Below, in pieces: positions 41,059 to 50,185 of a DNA stretch of 64,000 nucleotides. The notes under the pieces were generated by a model, which worked only from the letters and a program-made list of their open reading frames with translations, had not been told where the DNA came from and did not search any database. This stretch comes from an uncultured Lachnospiraceae bacterium. Its GTDB lineage: Bacteria; Bacillota; Clostridia; Lachnospirales; Lachnospiraceae. The position numbers and the translations under genes are program-made. Every line of letters begins with the position of its first letter. Position 1 is the first letter of the stretch. The stretch lies in assembly GCA_947245585.1 (NCBI GenBank), contig CAMXPV010000001.1, positions 117,198 to 181,197 on the forward strand, read 5' to 3'.

Positions 41059-42363
41059 ATGGAAATCGTATACTATGTTATCATATATTTCGTTGAAGCG
41101 CTGATTCTCTGGCTATACTGCAATGATTTGTTCACGGCAAAATACACTATCCGTCGAACCTTCTTAATGCTGTCCGCTTTTTACTGCCTGCTGTTTTTTC
41201 TGTCCCGTTTAAATTTATATTGGCTAAACGCAGCGGCTTTTCTGATTGCCAACTTTCTTTTTATTTGTTTTTTATATGACAACAGTTGGTCTACGGCTCT
41301 GTTTCATGCCGGAATTACCACTGTTGCCATGACTCTCGGAGAACTGTTTTCGTTTTCTTTTTTTCCGAATTTTGCCAAACATTTTTATGACACATCCCGT
41401 AATGTTACGTTACTCATCATTTACGCCCTTTCTAGCAAACTCATCTATTTTCTTATCATTTACCTGTTGTCCCATCTGCCCATAATCCGCGCAGACAAAA
41501 AAGCGGCCGGAGGCCGCGGTTCTCTTGTGCTTGTACCGATTCCTTTTGTTACGTTTTTTATCACCATCACGCTTTCTACCATCTATCATACAACCGATAT
41601 TTCCGCCACTCTCAACAATATGATTGCTGTCTGCTCTATCCTTCTTCTTTCGCTCAATCTGCTCATCTGGTTCTTTTTCAGCCTCACGCAGAAGCGGAAT
41701 CAGGAGTTTACGGAATTACAGCTCAGTCTTGTGAAGGAAAACGACTTGGCGGAATATTACAAAATGTTGAGCAACCAGAACGAAAACAGAAGTATTTTGA
41801 TCCATGACATCAAAAATAATCTCTTTACCATCGCCAATCTTGCCAAACAAAACCAGACGACGGAAATCATTGATTACATCGACAAACTCGTGCAGACCTC
41901 CAACCTGCAAAGCTCGGACAGCCTGCGGATATGCAAAAACAACACCCTGAATGCCATTCTCTGCCGCTACAAAGAAGAATGCAAGAAACGAAATATTGAC
42001 TTTGTAATCGACCGGTTGGATAACAGTCTTGACGTTATGACTGCCAACGATTTAACCGCACTCTTTTGTAATCTCCTCGATAATGCCATGGAAGCCGCAG
42101 AATGCGTTCCCGATTCCTATATTATCCTCAATATCTTAAAGCAGGAAAATTCTCCTGAAATTTTACTTTCTATTGAAAATTCCTGCCTCAATAACCCCTT
42201 AACCACATCCGGGAAACTGCCCTCCCACAAAAAGGACAGCTCTCGTCATGGATTCGGAATGAAGAGCGTGCGGCGCACGGTTAACCGCTACGAGGGCGAT
42301 ATAGAGTTTTTCTATAGGAAGGAAACAGGGACTTTTTGTGTGGTGGTTAAAATAAATGCGTGA
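41059..42363 (+). CDS. agrC: GHKL-family sensor histidine kinase (AgrC)
   Basis: 434 aa. About 220 residues of membrane helices (six or seven segments) form the peptide sensor. The catalytic half has the H box HDIKNNLFTIANL, the N box LFCNLLDNAMEAAE and the G box HGFGMKSVRRTV, as in AgrC-type kinases with a GHKL (HATPase_c_5) domain. It is coupled to the LytTR regulator and divergent from agrD/agrB, making a full Agr circuit. The probable signal is the peptide encoded at 39945-40094. Confidence 0.95.
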   Translation: MEIVYYVIIYFVEALILWLYCNDLFTAKYTIRRTFLMLSAFYCLLFFLSRLNLYWLNAAAFLIANFLFICFLYDNSWSTALFHAGITTVAMTLGELFSFSFFPNFAKHFYDTSRNVTLLIIYALSSKLIYFLIIYLLSHLPIIRADKKAAGGRGSLVLVPIPFVTFFITITLSTIYHTTDISATLNNMIAVCSILLLSLNLLIWFFFSLTQKRNQEFTELQLSLVKENDLAEYYKMLSNQNENRSILIHDIKNNLFTIANLAKQNQTTEIIDYIDKLVQTSNLQSSDSLRICKNNTLNAILCRYKEECKKRNIDFVIDRLDNSLDVMTANDLTALFCNLLDNAMEAAECVPDSYIILNILKQENSPEILLSIENSCLNNPLTTSGKLPSHKKDSSRHGFGMKSVRRTVNRYEGDIEFFYRKETGTFCVVVKINA

Positions 42364-42398
42364 TACAAATTCCTTATTGTCACTCTATATAACCCCCA

Positions 42399-42521
42399 TC
42401 AATACTCCCTTTTTATCAAAAAATCTTTCCGTTGTTTAAAACTCTTATCTACATTATTATAAGACAACAATCTTTCCACAATAGAAAAAAGCGACGTAAT
42501 AATTATAACAATGAGTTTCAT
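42399..42521 (-). CDS. 40-aa small membrane-associated protein
   Basis: Not found by routine callers because of its length. An AGAAGGAGAGGTG sits 3 to 8 nt before the ATG. The N-terminal half is hydrophobic (KLIVIIITSLFSIVE); the tail is basic. It lies 51 bp downstream of the 336-aa membrane protein on the same strand, so they may be co-transcribed. A small toxin, a regulator of that protein, or an unrelated peptide are all possible. Confidence 0.5.
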   Translation of the reverse strand: MKLIVIIITSLFSIVERLLSYNNVDKSFKQRKDFLIKREY

Positions 42522-42572
42522 ATCACACCTCTCCTTCTATAATAATTAATATATTTTCTTACTATTTTCTTG

Positions 42573-43583
42573 TTATGAAATACAATTTGCCAAAACACTA
42601 CAAATCACATTAAAAAGTAATGTCAATATAATATTCAAAGCAACCCGTTTTTTTCTATTTTTTTGCTCAAACTGTAATTTTTGCATTAAATTTTGGTCAC
42701 CATTTGTGATATTAAATATGTGTCCTTCTTCGTCTGCTCTTAAAGTAGTAAATACAATATTTGCCACTATCATGGATATTTTATAAACAAACATGCAAAC
42801 CACTGTGCAAATTACAGCACTCCAAATTAAAATGCTTAAATCCCCTATCTTCATCTGGCTTACTAAGTCAATATTAAATCCTAATAATATATTATGTATT
42901 ATTTCCATCATGCACATAATAATTACAAATGTTGTAATGTAATTTATTGCATATGCAAAAACTCGGCTATATTTTTTCACAAAAGAATATCCTTTTGAGT
43001 ATTCCTTTTCAGATATTAGCAACCCGTCTTGCCATTGTTCAACGATTCTTAATAATTCATCTCCTAATATTGCATTAATAAAATCAACCCTTGCCACAAT
43101 CGGACATACTTCCTGCTCTAGTTTATCTACCTCTTCTAATTTCCCCGAGACAACCAAATTAAGCATTTCTTCTGCTCTAATTTCATCTGCAATTCGAACA
43201 GACAATGTGTGCCTTTGCGGCAATGGATAACTCGGTAATTTTGCATTATATTCCCACACTATCAAAATACTACTAATTGATTGTTCAATATTGAAATCAT
43301 AATTTTCAAATGTAGCCCAACTGTCAAATTCTAAATACTCCTTATTTTTCAAGCTAACATTTACATTAATTCTAAATCCTGCATTATCATAGTGAGCCTT
43401 AAACTTGTCTGTCACTTTTCTATTTAAGTTTTTCAAATCTTGAAGACTGATAATTACGTTTTTAGAAAATAATTTAGAACGGCAGTCAGGCTTTGCATTC
43501 ATAGCATAGTATATAGCTTGATAATTCTTTAAAAACTGTTCATCTACCGTTATTTCCATTAGCTGTGCATCTTTAGTATCCAT
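42573..43583 (-). CDS. Membrane protein of unknown function
   Basis: 336 aa. The start at 43583 follows AAGGGGAT. The N-terminal 200 residues are cytoplasmic. Then come three or four membrane helices (ITTFVIIMCMMEIIHNIL, LSILIWSAVICTVVCMFV, and a C-terminal VALNIILTLLFNVICSVL). AT-rich compared with the glucosaminidase gene beside it, so possibly recently gained. Not a family I recognise; the soluble head plus short membrane bundle is common in phage-defence effectors, but nothing here proves that. Confidence 0.55.
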   Translation of the reverse strand: MDTKDAQLMEITVDEQFLKNYQAIYYAMNAKPDCRSKLFSKNVIISLQDLKNLNRKVTDKFKAHYDNAGFRINVNVSLKNKEYLEFDSWATFENYDFNIEQSISSILIVWEYNAKLPSYPLPQRHTLSVRIADEIRAEEMLNLVVSGKLEEVDKLEQEVCPIVARVDFINAILGDELLRIVEQWQDGLLISEKEYSKGYSFVKKYSRVFAYAINYITTFVIIMCMMEIIHNILLGFNIDLVSQMKIGDLSILIWSAVICTVVCMFVYKISMIVANIVFTTLRADEEGHIFNITNGDQNLMQKLQFEQKNRKKRVALNIILTLLFNVICSVLANCIS

Positions 43584-43703
43584 ACTATTATCCCCTTTTA
43601 CTAATTCTATCATGTATTGTACCAAAATAAAACTCTAATTACCAGAATAAATTTATTTGTCAACTCTTTCGGTGCTACTTTCCACATCTGCACCAACCAT
43701 CTC

Positions 43704-46700
43704 CTAGGCCTCCTTCCTCCTCGCCCACTCTTCATCGTCTATCCAGTCGTTTCCGATGTCCCATTCGTCGTCATCGATCCAATCGTCTTCCGCATGGTCA
43801 TCCGCAAACCTGTCAACTGGCGCTTGTTCCGGTGTTTCGGGCTCCTGCCAGTCCTCATCCTCGATCCAGTCATCCTCATCGCTGTGACCATACACCTCTT
43901 CCTCGGACTCGTCGTACTCTTCTTCCGGTTCCTCGTACTCCTCCTCGGATGCTTCGATCTCATTGTGCTCCTCTTCCTCTGGCTCTTCGTACTCCTCCTC
44001 GGTTTCTTCGTATTCTTCTTCCTCGGACTCCTCTTCCTCTAACTCTTCTTCGTCATACTCGTCCTCTTCGGTTTCTTCGTCCTCTTCTTCCTCCTGCATT
44101 TTCCTCCGATAGAAAAAGATACCGCATCCAACACCAATCGCTAAGAGACCGACAACCACGCCTGTCACAATCCAACGCATCGCATGACTTCCAGAATCCC
44201 CGACGAGCGCAGTATCGCTGCCTGTCATTCCCGCCATAGAAACCGGGCTTACAATAATTATGTAACTGGAGGCATGTTCCATATCAAAGGACGCAATTCC
44301 CCTGCTGTCAATAATGGCATCGCAGATAAACTCCAAGGACTCCTCTTCTTCATTATAATAGAATAAATTTGCATACCATCCCTCATACATCGGATCAATT
44401 GCAATCTGCAAAAGCGAACGGAAATCAAACGGCCCGTCATGCGCCAATGTAAATTCCAAATATTTATTTCCGTCTAAAATATCAGCTATCATCTGTGTCG
44501 GAACATGCTCCGTCCCCAACTCGATTCCCATATCCACTTCCGATGCGGTTTCCATATCGACAGAGTCTATGTCAATGCTCCATGTGGCATACTTGCCCAT
44601 CTGTAACAGCAGATCCAAATTCTGGTCTTTGGCCATCTGCAGATTTTCAGGTGTCAAAACAGTGGTGTCTTCCATAGCCATCGTTACGGCAGGTTTTGAA
44701 GCATTCTCCACCGATTTGTGTTCCTGCTTCCCCTCCACTACTTTTGTCTCTGTATCAACTCCTGTGCTTTCCGCCTTTGCATCTGCATCTTTGCGATCTG
44801 CCTGGGCAGGTTGATTCTTGCCCGCTGATTTTGATGTAGATTGACTGCTGCCTGTCCCCTCCTGTGAAGACTGCCCGCTATCAGTACCACTCGGGTTCGA
44901 CTGCCCGCCGTCTGCTCCATTTTGCGCTGCCTGTCCGCTACCCGCACCGTTCTGTGCTGTCTGTCCGCCGCCTGCAACGTTTTGTCCTGTCTGCCCATTC
45001 CCCGCATCATTCTGGGGTGTCTGATTGTCTGACGGTTGCTGTGAAGACGAACTGCTGTCTGATGATGCACTCGGCTTTTTGTCCTTATTTGACGAAGACG
45101 GTTTCGGCAATTCTTTCAAAGGCGCACCGGTGGATGTGCCGCTTCCGCTTCCCGTTCCTGTACTGCCACCTGATGTCGTACTGCCACTCGACGTTGTGCC
45201 ACTTCCGCTTCCCGTTCCTGTGCTGCCTGAGTTTGTGCTGTCACTCGATGTCGTGCCGCCCGACGTTGTCCCGCTTCCTGTTCCTGTACTGCCTGAGTTC
45301 GTGCTGTCACTCGATGTCGTGCCGCCCGACGTTGTACCACTTCCGCTTCCTGTTCCCGTACTGCCACCTGATGTCGTGCTGCCACTCGACGTTGTGCCAC
45401 TTCCCGTTCCTGTACTGCCTGAGTTCGTGCTGTCACTCGATGTCGTGCCGCCTGTGTTTGTGCTGTCACTCGATGTCGTGCCGCCCGACGTTGTACCACT
45501 TCCGCTTCCTGTTCCCGTACTGCCACCTGATGTCGTGCTGCCACTCGACGTTGTGCCACTTCCAGTTCCTGTGCTGCCTGAGCTTGTGCTGCCGCCTGAG
45601 GTTGTTCCGCCTCCCGTGGGCGTATCGTCTCCCTCATCCGGCCCTGACGACTCGCCGACTACCTGCACGACAAACGGAATGTGGCCTACCGGATGATAAT
45701 TATTTTCATCCGGATTATAGGACACATAATAGGTATACTCGCCCGGTTCCTGCAATCGTATTTCCGTATCGCTCTCCCATACAAACCCCTCCGGAAGCGC
45801 AATATCCCCCAACGTCGTGCCTGCAAAAACTCTCGGTTCTTCCGGCATCACGCAGTTCGGAATTCCTTTGGTTACCGTAAAGCTGATATTTCTGGTAACC
45901 GTGTTATATTTTATGGTATCTTCCGGCGTATATATCGCTTCATATGAATGTGTGCCGGCTTCGATATTTGTATTTTCTTTTACCCATTTCCATCCGTCCG
46001 GCAAGGATATGTCTGACAACCGCAGACCTTCCCTATACGTACAGGGCGACAATGTGGGCGTTGATACATCGGGCTGTGCCTTCACCACGGTCACCGTACA
46101 GATTGCGGAACCTGCTCCGCTTCTGGTACAGCTTATGACTGCGCTCCCCGGCGATATCGCCGTAACCTTTCCCACGCTGTCCACAGCTGCCACGGAAGGA
46201 TCATCACTGCTGAATGTCATATTGCTGATATAGTCTACCTTTGAACCATTTACACATGGTGTCAGCCGAACCGTTTTGCCGACTTCAAGATTATTCACCG
46301 TTGATTTGTCAAATGTAAGTACATCCGTCGTATCAGGTTTTGTGCAGGGCGACGCAGGCATATTATTATATACCGGTATTTTAAATACAAAACTGTTCTC
46401 CAGTGCGCCCGCATTATTGTATGCCTTCCTTATATTAGGAGCCTCCGTAGCAGGCGCTTTGATATTCTGCATATACTGGTGCGTAAAATTGGGATGCCCG
46501 CCGTTAGACACATTAAATTTTTGTAAATAAAGCGTATCCTGCCCTTTCAGAATATAATTTTTGCCAATTACGCCCGCACCGCCGCTCAGCGACTTAAAGC
46601 GCGTATTCCATCCCAGTTCCTGCGCCTTCTTCAAACCATTCTTAATCACGTCGGCATTGGAACTTCCCGAAGCGCCTACATTGAAATAATTATAGTAACC

Positions 46701-48056
46701 CTCGTACCCCGAATAGGTTCCTGATATCAGCGGCGAGATTCCTTTTGTTCCCTGTTCCTGTAATACTCGGCTGGCAAGATGGAAGGGACTTACCCCCGTA
46801 GATTCTCCGATCGTCGTAAAAGCCTGCGCGTAAGTGCGGCTGTCTCCCGGAATGGTGGAGGACATAAAGGAGTTTTTTAAGATCTCCTGCACCGATTCCG
46901 CCGTGTGATAGGATTTATTATAGGTCAGCTGCTCAAACTGAAAAACAGTTGAATCCGTCAGAAAGTTTCTCGGATCCATATAGTACCTGAGGATTCCCTC
47001 AGACGCATAACTCCACCCCGGCTGTCCATGCTCACCGTTTTTCCAGGAAGCAGGACTGCTGGAATGTATCAGGCTTTTTTCACCCATTTCCTTTGAAATG
47101 GCCGTATTCCAGTCAATCCCCGTCTCCATCTTGACAAACACCCAATTCGGATGGCTACGCTTCAACTCATAAAGAGCATTTTGATAAGAAGCCGGGAATT
47201 GCTCCACATCCGGATAACTGGCTGCCGCCCTTCTGGCCTTCATCATTCTGGGTGCCGGTGGAAGCTCGATATACGCTTCCGCCCACTGCATAAAATCTTC
47301 ATCGGAGGCCGCCAGATATCCCCGCTCTATGTAGCCGGTATACTCTTCCCCATTTTGATAAAAGAGCGTCTGATACCAGACACTGCCGGACTCGTCCAAC
47401 TCTACATCCGTAATCTGCACGGATTGTCCACTTACCACGGACAAAACCGTATCGGCATCTGACGAAGGCTCGCTCTTCACTTCATAGGTATCGCACAAAT
47501 ACACCAGTGCAAGAATACTTTTATTTTCTATGATTTCCTGAAGGGCGTTCTTCGCCTCCTCCAATTCAGGAATCATCCCTTCTTCCACCGGCACTTCCAC
47601 CGTGATCGACGGAATCTCTATCTCCTCTTCTGCCGAATCTGCAAGCAGATACAACGTTTCATCCCACTCGGGATAAAAGGTATAGCGCTCCAATCTCGTC
47701 TCTTCGAAATCTTCTTCGCTCGCCCATGTTACCTTAATCTCTGCAGATTCCTCTTCCCCCTCCAACCATACCAAAAGGGTTTCCGGAAATAAATCTGTCA
47801 ATTCCTCCAAATCCGGTTTTTCCATACAGGATATCAGCGCGTCTTCCTCTGCAAGAGGTTCAAAGGCCGTAATATAAGCCGTTTCCGTCTCCTCTCCCAA
47901 ATCATCTTCTGACACGCTCTCTATCTCATTGGAATGATCTTCCGACATATTTTCTTCCGCCGCGATCGCCGCGCAGGGAGGCAGTAATCCAATAACCGCC
48001 GCCATACCGAAGGCAAAAAATTTGATATGATGTGGGGACCGCCAAGTTTTTCTCAT
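43704..48056 (-). CDS. Large cell-surface N-acetylglucosaminidase with repeat stalk
   Basis: 1450 aa. A signal peptide (residues 1-33) is followed by an SH3-like domain (about 170-260: VYLCDTYEVKSEPSSDAD). The glucosaminidase domain is at about 290-580 (SYQNALYELKRSHPNWVFV, VSPFHLASRVLQEQGTK with the likely catalytic Glu, YYNYFNVGASGSSNADVI). Then come a Big_2-like domain (VAAVDSVGKVTAISPGSAV) and others, then about 170 residues of Gly/Ser/Thr repeats (TTSGGSTGTGSGSGT-type). A beta-rich region, one membrane helix (IVTGVVVGLLAIGVGCGIF) and a very acidic cytoplasmic tail (Glu/Asp-rich) finish the protein. It should trim peptidoglycan while tethered to the membrane. A single-gene unit, with an AAAGGAT ribosome site. 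Confidence 0.9.
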   Translation of the reverse strand: MRKTWRSPHHIKFFAFGMAAVIGLLPPCAAIAAEENMSEDHSNEIESVSEDDLGEETETAYITAFEPLAEEDALISCMEKPDLEELTDLFPETLLVWLEGEEESAEIKVTWASEEDFEETRLERYTFYPEWDETLYLLADSAEEEIEIPSITVEVPVEEGMIPELEEAKNALQEIIENKSILALVYLCDTYEVKSEPSSDADTVLSVVSGQSVQITDVELDESGSVWYQTLFYQNGEEYTGYIERGYLAASDEDFMQWAEAYIELPPAPRMMKARRAAASYPDVEQFPASYQNALYELKRSHPNWVFVKMETGIDWNTAISKEMGEKSLIHSSSPASWKNGEHGQPGWSYASEGILRYYMDPRNFLTDSTVFQFEQLTYNKSYHTAESVQEILKNSFMSSTIPGDSRTYAQAFTTIGESTGVSPFHLASRVLQEQGTKGISPLISGTYSGYEGYYNYFNVGASGSSNADVIKNGLKKAQELGWNTRFKSLSGGAGVIGKNYILKGQDTLYLQKFNVSNGGHPNFTHQYMQNIKAPATEAPNIRKAYNNAGALENSFVFKIPVYNNMPASPCTKPDTTDVLTFDKSTVNNLEVGKTVRLTPCVNGSKVDYISNMTFSSDDPSVAAVDSVGKVTAISPGSAVISCTRSGAGSAICTVTVVKAQPDVSTPTLSPCTYREGLRLSDISLPDGWKWVKENTNIEAGTHSYEAIYTPEDTIKYNTVTRNISFTVTKGIPNCVMPEEPRVFAGTTLGDIALPEGFVWESDTEIRLQEPGEYTYYVSYNPDENNYHPVGHIPFVVQVVGESSGPDEGDDTPTGGGTTSGGSTSSGSTGTGSGTTSSGSTTSGGSTGTGSGSGTTSGGTTSSDSTNTGGTTSSDSTNSGSTGTGSGTTSSGSTTSGGSTGTGSGSGTTSGGTTSSDSTNSGSTGTGSGTTSGGTTSSDSTNSGSTGTGSGSGTTSSGSTTSGGSTGTGSGSGTSTGAPLKELPKPSSSNKDKKPSASSDSSSSSQQPSDNQTPQNDAGNGQTGQNVAGGGQTAQNGAGSGQAAQNGADGGQSNPSGTDSGQSSQEGTGSSQSTSKSAGKNQPAQADRKDADAKAESTGVDTETKVVEGKQEHKSVENASKPAVTMAMEDTTVLTPENLQMAKDQNLDLLLQMGKYATWSIDIDSVDMETASEVDMGIELGTEHVPTQMIADILDGNKYLEFTLAHDGPFDFRSLLQIAIDPMYEGWYANLFYYNEEEESLEFICDAIIDSRGIASFDMEHASSYIIIVSPVSMAGMTGSDTALVGDSGSHAMRWIVTGVVVGLLAIGVGCGIFFYRRKMQEEEEDEETEEDEYDEEELEEEESEEEEYEETEEEYEEPEEEEHNEIEASEEEYEEPEEEYDESEEEVYGHSDEDDWIEDEDWQEPETPEQAPVDRFADDHAEDDWIDDDEWDIGNDWIDDEEWARRKEA

Positions 48057-48178
48057 AAGTATCTAAATCCTTTCACTTTCGCAAAGTTCCGCATTATGTT
48101 AACATAATAAATGTATCATCAAATGGTACATTATGTCAACTTCATCATATCAAATTTTAACTATTATTCTATTATTTT

Positions 48179-49105
48179 CTAAATAGTGGTGTTTAAATCA
48201 GCGATAACCCTCTCAATGATAGAAATATCTTCCTCCAGATCTTCGGCAATCTCTGAGATTGACCTTCCCTTAGACAATTTTTTACTCACCTGTTCTTTGA
48301 GTTTATCATTCCGGCCTATTTCCAGACCTTCTTCCCTACCCTCCCGAAAAAGTGTTCTCATGTGTTTTTTCTCATCATATTCCGTTAACAGCATATGCAA
48401 CACCTCCGCTTTCTGCTTAATCAGGATATCTTTTAGTATTCCTTTTCCTATGCAGGCATCCATAGCTATGTAAATGGCTTTCTCCCTGCCCATCCCGCTT
48501 TTTATGTTTTCCTCAACCTCTGCGGAAAATTCCGAATACTCCCATAATCTGTGGCATTTTTCCATAAGCGCCTGATTATAGCCACGATTGATGTTTAGCA
48601 CTTCGCAGGTACATTCTAAAGAGCCACTTCCACGTCCTGCTGAAAAAGAATCCGACAGGTACAACATCAGGCTATCCGTCTGCATACCGGTGCCATTATA
48701 AAAGACAATGTATGTCGGCGTTGGCAGTTCCACCTGGCTCGTACTGTAAATATCCCCATTTCGGGAAGTAATCAGCCCCTCAAACTGTCTTGCAAAATAC
48801 ATCAGTCCCCGCAAGGGCATATTCGGATTCCATGTACTCTGGTGCTCATAGAGATTCAGGTGGCTTCCAATCATGAAGGAAAGATCGTTTTTCATTTTCA
48901 TAAAAATCACATCTTCCATAGTGACCACTTCCAGTGCATCAGGATCGTCATAGGCGCTGCCATTTAAAGCATTGTACAGATCCAAAAGATCCTTCTTTTC
49001 CCGAAATAGGTGTCGAAAAAGCACATCCCTGTATTTACGATTGAAATGCAGCCGCCTCCACCATGCACCACACTGAAACCCTTTGCCCGTATTCCGTTTT
49101 TCCAT
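48179..49105 (-). CDS. Rpn-family / PD-(D/E)XK nuclease-like protein
   Basis: 308 aa; GGAGGAAAATCT before the ATG. YRDVLFRHLFREKKDLLDLYNAL at the N-terminus, KMKNDLSFMIGSHLNLYEHQS and PLRGLMYFARQF are those of the Rpn/transposase-like nuclease family common in Lachnospiraceae; the E-H-Q of LYEHQS is part of the PD-(D/E)XK core. The C-terminal tail (SKGRSISEIAEDLEEDISII) is a helix-turn-helix-like segment. Such proteins promote RecA-independent recombination or act in defence. Not linked to neighbours. Confidence 0.85.
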   Translation of the reverse strand: MEKRNTGKGFQCGAWWRRLHFNRKYRDVLFRHLFREKKDLLDLYNALNGSAYDDPDALEVVTMEDVIFMKMKNDLSFMIGSHLNLYEHQSTWNPNMPLRGLMYFARQFEGLITSRNGDIYSTSQVELPTPTYIVFYNGTGMQTDSLMLYLSDSFSAGRGSGSLECTCEVLNINRGYNQALMEKCHRLWEYSEFSAEVEENIKSGMGREKAIYIAMDACIGKGILKDILIKQKAEVLHMLLTEYDEKKHMRTLFREGREEGLEIGRNDKLKEQVSKKLSKGRSISEIAEDLEEDISIIERVIADLNTTI

Positions 49106-49333
49106 AGATTTTCCTCCATTATACAGTTTTTATGAATTGAATACAAGGAAAACCCTAAAAGTATCAGACAAAAAAAGATTTCTAACTATTCAATCCAGTA
49201 AAGTAAGGATTTTTTTCCGATGAACCCGGAAAGAACCTTAAGACAGAAATGTTCTCATATGAAAACATTTCCAAAACAGATAGAACTGTTAATCTCAATT
49301 ATAGAATATCCTGTCAGCTGTTGCAAGACTCTT

Positions 49334-50185
49334 TTAAACAAATTTATCTTTCTTTAATTCCGCCCACGCACACCCCGCCGCAGCCGCAAGCAATACCGCA
49401 CATCCCGCGGGGGTAAACAAAACCGCCTGCACCTCCGGCAAATATGCCGCCGTATAGACCGCCAGATTGGCCGCCGCATGGAAAAGAATGGGGGCAAAAA
49501 AACTGCCCTGCCGTTCGTACACACAGGCAAGTAAAATTCCCATAACCGTCCCGTAGACACCCTGAACCAAATTCCCGTGAAACAAACCAAAAAAGAGGGC
49601 TGACACAGCGATTCCGGCAAACGCGCCAAGAAAGCGTCGAAGACGGTTATAGATCACGCCACGGAAAAGCGCTTCCTCCGCCAACGGAGAAACCATTCCG
49701 TAAAGAATCAATCCTATCCCAAAGCTCACCCCATACTGGCGGTCTGCCACCTGCCTGTAAGCTGCGGAAGTCTCCGCAAAGCCGGTCAGTGTGAGAAGCG
49801 CATTTAAACCAAGCGAAATGCTGACAGCAAAAACGACTATTCTAGTCAATATGAAAATACGCGTGCCCACTGAAACCGTTCCTGTTTTCCCGGTTTTCTT
49901 CTCCGCCCGCACCTGCAGTTCCTTTTTCAGCATCGGCAATAGCGGCAAAATACCGATCAGCGAACACACCCCGCCCGTCAAACCGGAAATCGTCACTTCA
50001 TTCGCCTTCATAAACTGTCCGTATGCCCCACCGATTCTGTTCACCGTGGTCTGATACAGGAAAGCCAGAATCAGATATGCCGCATTGAAGGCCAAATAAT
50101 ATAGAAGAAAGGGAAACAATACTTCCCACACTTTTTGAAAAATGGACGAACCGTCCCCACCGTTTCTTACCCTTTTTTCTGTCAT
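49334..50185 (-). CDS. CPBP (CAAX-type) intramembrane metalloprotease
   Basis: 283 aa, overlapping the stop of the LysM/LRR gene by an ATGA. Eight or so membrane helices. The family's motifs are present: PLAEEALFRGVIYNRL, LFFGLFHGNLVQGVYG and FHAAANL, so the Glu-Glu, His and second His zinc ligands are in place. In Firmicutes such proteases are often linked to bacteriocin immunity or anti-sigma cleavage. Coupled translation with the secreted LRR protein suggests shared function at the envelope. Confidence 0.9.
   Translation of the reverse strand: MTEKRVRNGGDGSSIFQKVWEVLFPFLLYYLAFNAAYLILAFLYQTTVNRIGGAYGQFMKANEVTISGLTGGVCSLIGILPLLPMLKKELQVRAEKKTGKTGTVSVGTRIFILTRIVVFAVSISLGLNALLTLTGFAETSAAYRQVADRQYGVSFGIGLILYGMVSPLAEEALFRGVIYNRLRRFLGAFAGIAVSALFFGLFHGNLVQGVYGTVMGILLACVYERQGSFFAPILFHAAANLAVYTAAYLPEVQAVLFTPAGCAVLLAAAAGCAWAELKKDKFV

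Noticed and set aside
45025..45880. Plus-strand ORFs with Pro/Leu/Val or Cys/His repeats
   Set aside because: Antisense readings of the Gly/Ser/Thr repeat region of the glucosaminidase gene.
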